Source: Phycisphaerales bacterium (GTDB taxonomy: Bacteria > Planctomycetota > Phycisphaerae > Tepidisphaerales > Tepidisphaeraceae). Taken from it: DNA of 36,729 nucleotides. Within the stretch, counting starts at the first letter, position 1, and every line of letters begins with the position of its first letter. The notes under the pieces are model-generated. The model ran no database searches, had not been told where the DNA came from, and was given only the letters and a program-made list of their open reading frames with translations. The stretch is from positions 1 to 36,729 of the forward strand of contig JAQGHM010000304.1 of assembly GCA_028291615.1 (NCBI GenBank). The letters run 5' to 3'. Shown here in pieces: positions 36,052-36,729 of the stretch. The translations under genes were made by a program, and so were the position numbers.

Positions 36052-36192
36052 ATGAAACACCTCCGCTGGATCCCCTTCGCCTTCCTCGCCGGCCAGCACG
36101 GCTTCGCCATCTTCGCCCCCTACGCCGCCCTCATGCTGGCTCTGGGCCACCTCATGAACCGACGCCGCCGGATCCAAACGATCCGAGCCTGA
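36052..36192 (+). CDS. Predicted 46-residue membrane micro-protein
   Basis: From the ATG at 36052 the protein reads MKHLRWIPFAFLAGQHGFAIFA, then PYAALMLALGHLMNRRRRIQTIRA. It has one long or two short hydrophobic segments followed by a basic tail (NRRRR), as in small membrane proteins with a cytosolic C-terminus. No Shine-Dalgarno is obvious. A short inverted repeat GTGAT/ATCAC (36031-36047) lies just upstream. An in-frame ATG at 36007 is possible. I recognise no family, and at this length coding status is uncertain. Confidence 0.4.
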   Translation: MKHLRWIPFAFLAGQHGFAIFAPYAALMLALGHLMNRRRRIQTIRA

Positions 36193-36206
36193 AAAACGCC
36201 ATCGCA

Positions 36207-36236
36207 CCGGGTTCGGAGCTTCAAGCGACGACCCGG
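36207..36236. terminator. Weak hairpin between convergent genes
   Basis: CCGGGT (36207-36212) pairs with ACCCGG (36231-36236) across an 18-nt loop, between the micro-protein and the uvrA stop. There is no T-run; a terminator role is only a guess. Confidence 0.25.
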
Positions 36237-36284
36237 ATGGGGTCGGCAATCGCGAGGCACTCTCATTAGAGCGCCGCTCAGAAT

Positions 36285-36729
36285 TTATACCATCTGCTGC
36301 CTCACCGTGATCTTCACCTCAATGGGTGAGTTCCGCGCAAGTTCACCCAGCTTCGGCCGCAAATACTCCGCCGTGTGGCTCTCGCTGCTCTCGCATACTT
36401 CCTCAGGCGTCCCCGTCGCGATTACCCGCCCGCCGCCGTCGCCCCCCTCTGGGCCCATGTCGATCAGGTAATCCGCGCACTTGATCACATCCAAATTGTG
36501 CTCGATTACCAGCACCGTGTTCCCCATGTCCGCCAGCCGATTCAGCACGTTCAGCAGATTGTGGATGTCCGCAAAATGCAGCCCCGTCGTCGGCTCGTCC
36601 AGCACGTACAGGGTATGCCCGGTTGCCGTTTTGCCCAGCTCTGTCGCCAGCTTCACGCGCTGCGCCTCCCCGCCGGACAACTGCGTGCTCGGCTGCCCAA
36701 GCTTCACGTACCCCAGCCCCACGTCGTTC
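36285..36729 (-). CDS. uvrA: Excinuclease ABC subunit A, C-terminal part (5' end outside window)
   Basis: UvrA is the damage-recognition ATPase of nucleotide excision repair. The last about 147 residues are visible and the frame runs off the window end. The text starts [30 protein letters not shown], which is the second ABC signature. Walker B follows as [17 protein letters not shown], then the His switch [38 protein letters not shown]. The C-terminus [24 protein letters not shown] is slightly longer than in E. coli-type proteins. The GTG at 36722 is an internal Val codon, not the start. Assignment is secure. Confidence 0.96.
   Translation of the reverse strand, partial: NDVGLGYVKLGQPSTQLSGGEAQRVKLATELGKTATGHTLYVLDEPTTGLHFADIHNLLNVLNRLADMGNTVLVIEHNLDVIKCADYLIDMGPEGGDGGGRVIATGTPEEVCESSESHTAEYLRPKLGELARNSPIEVKITVRQQMV

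Noticed and set aside
1-36729. CRISPR array, prophage, rRNA or complete insertion sequence
   Set aside because: No regularly spaced direct repeats, phage structural genes, rRNA motifs or IS ends with a full transposase were found.

Overview
The window is a GC-rich bacterial chromosome segment of ordinary housekeeping genes mixed with accessory ones. A planctomycete, probably of the Phycisphaerae type, is my best inference. The reasons are a secreted Cys-type sulfatase, a NAD-dependent GH4 glycosidase with an added C-terminal sandwich domain, a RAYT-like HUH protein with a WLPGDPRGF motif, a Gfo/Idh/MocA fusion protein, and frequent promoters that place the start codon at or next to the transcription start. 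No rRNA, intact tRNA, CRISPR array, prophage or complete insertion sequence is visible.

Layout. 1-2400 (+): the 3' end of radA, a RAYT/Y1-type HUH protein flanked by REP-like palindromes, and an SDR oxidoreductase. 2500-5020 (-): a DUF971 protein, a small membrane protein, an orphan HicB-type antitoxin and gatB. 5100-8240 (+): an exported sulfatase and an ArnT/PMT-like glycosyltransferase. 8240-13810 (-): a PAS-PAS-GGDEF-EAL protein, a FabG-like SDR, a small membrane protein preceded by a duplicated piece of that SDR, a DUF4026/DUF2314-like protein and a TauE/SafE permease. 14150-15240 (+): an antitoxin, a PIN toxin and a small HAD protein in one tight unit. 15244-15853 is a C/A-rich gap without a supported gene. 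15854-17095 (-): a strongly diverged folD and a small histone-tail-like basic protein. 17306-19801 (+): a PduO-type cobalamin adenosyltransferase, a proline-rich anchored protein, a LysR regulator and a parDE module. 19807-30239 (mostly -): the GH4 fusion, a GT-C-like membrane protein, a Wzx-like flippase, a thioredoxin-like protein, plsY, a redoxin (+), a Gfo/Idh/MocA-SDR fusion and a GT2 glycosyltransferase. These look like surface polysaccharide and envelope functions. 30302-33834 (-): an M24 peptidase, serA and a membrane protein. 33997-36192 (+): an MFS transporter, a YcxB-like protein and a micro-protein. The window closes with the 3' end of uvrA (-).

The most notable signals beyond single genes are five. 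(1) A RAYT gene bracketed by REP hairpins, with compensatory base changes between copies and a further copy 12.5 kb away. (2) Three different 7- or 8-bp tandem repeats lying at the 3' ends of three genes, two of which take their stop codon from the repeat. (3) Extended -10 promoters ending 6-9 nt before ATG, giving predicted leaderless mRNAs; two unrelated toxin-antitoxin operons share exactly the same geometry. (4) A FolD that lacks the usual catalytic Lys, Gln and Asp and the NADP-binding Arg. (5) Domain fusions in the sugar and polysaccharide genes. All functional assignments come from reading motifs by eye; no database search was run.
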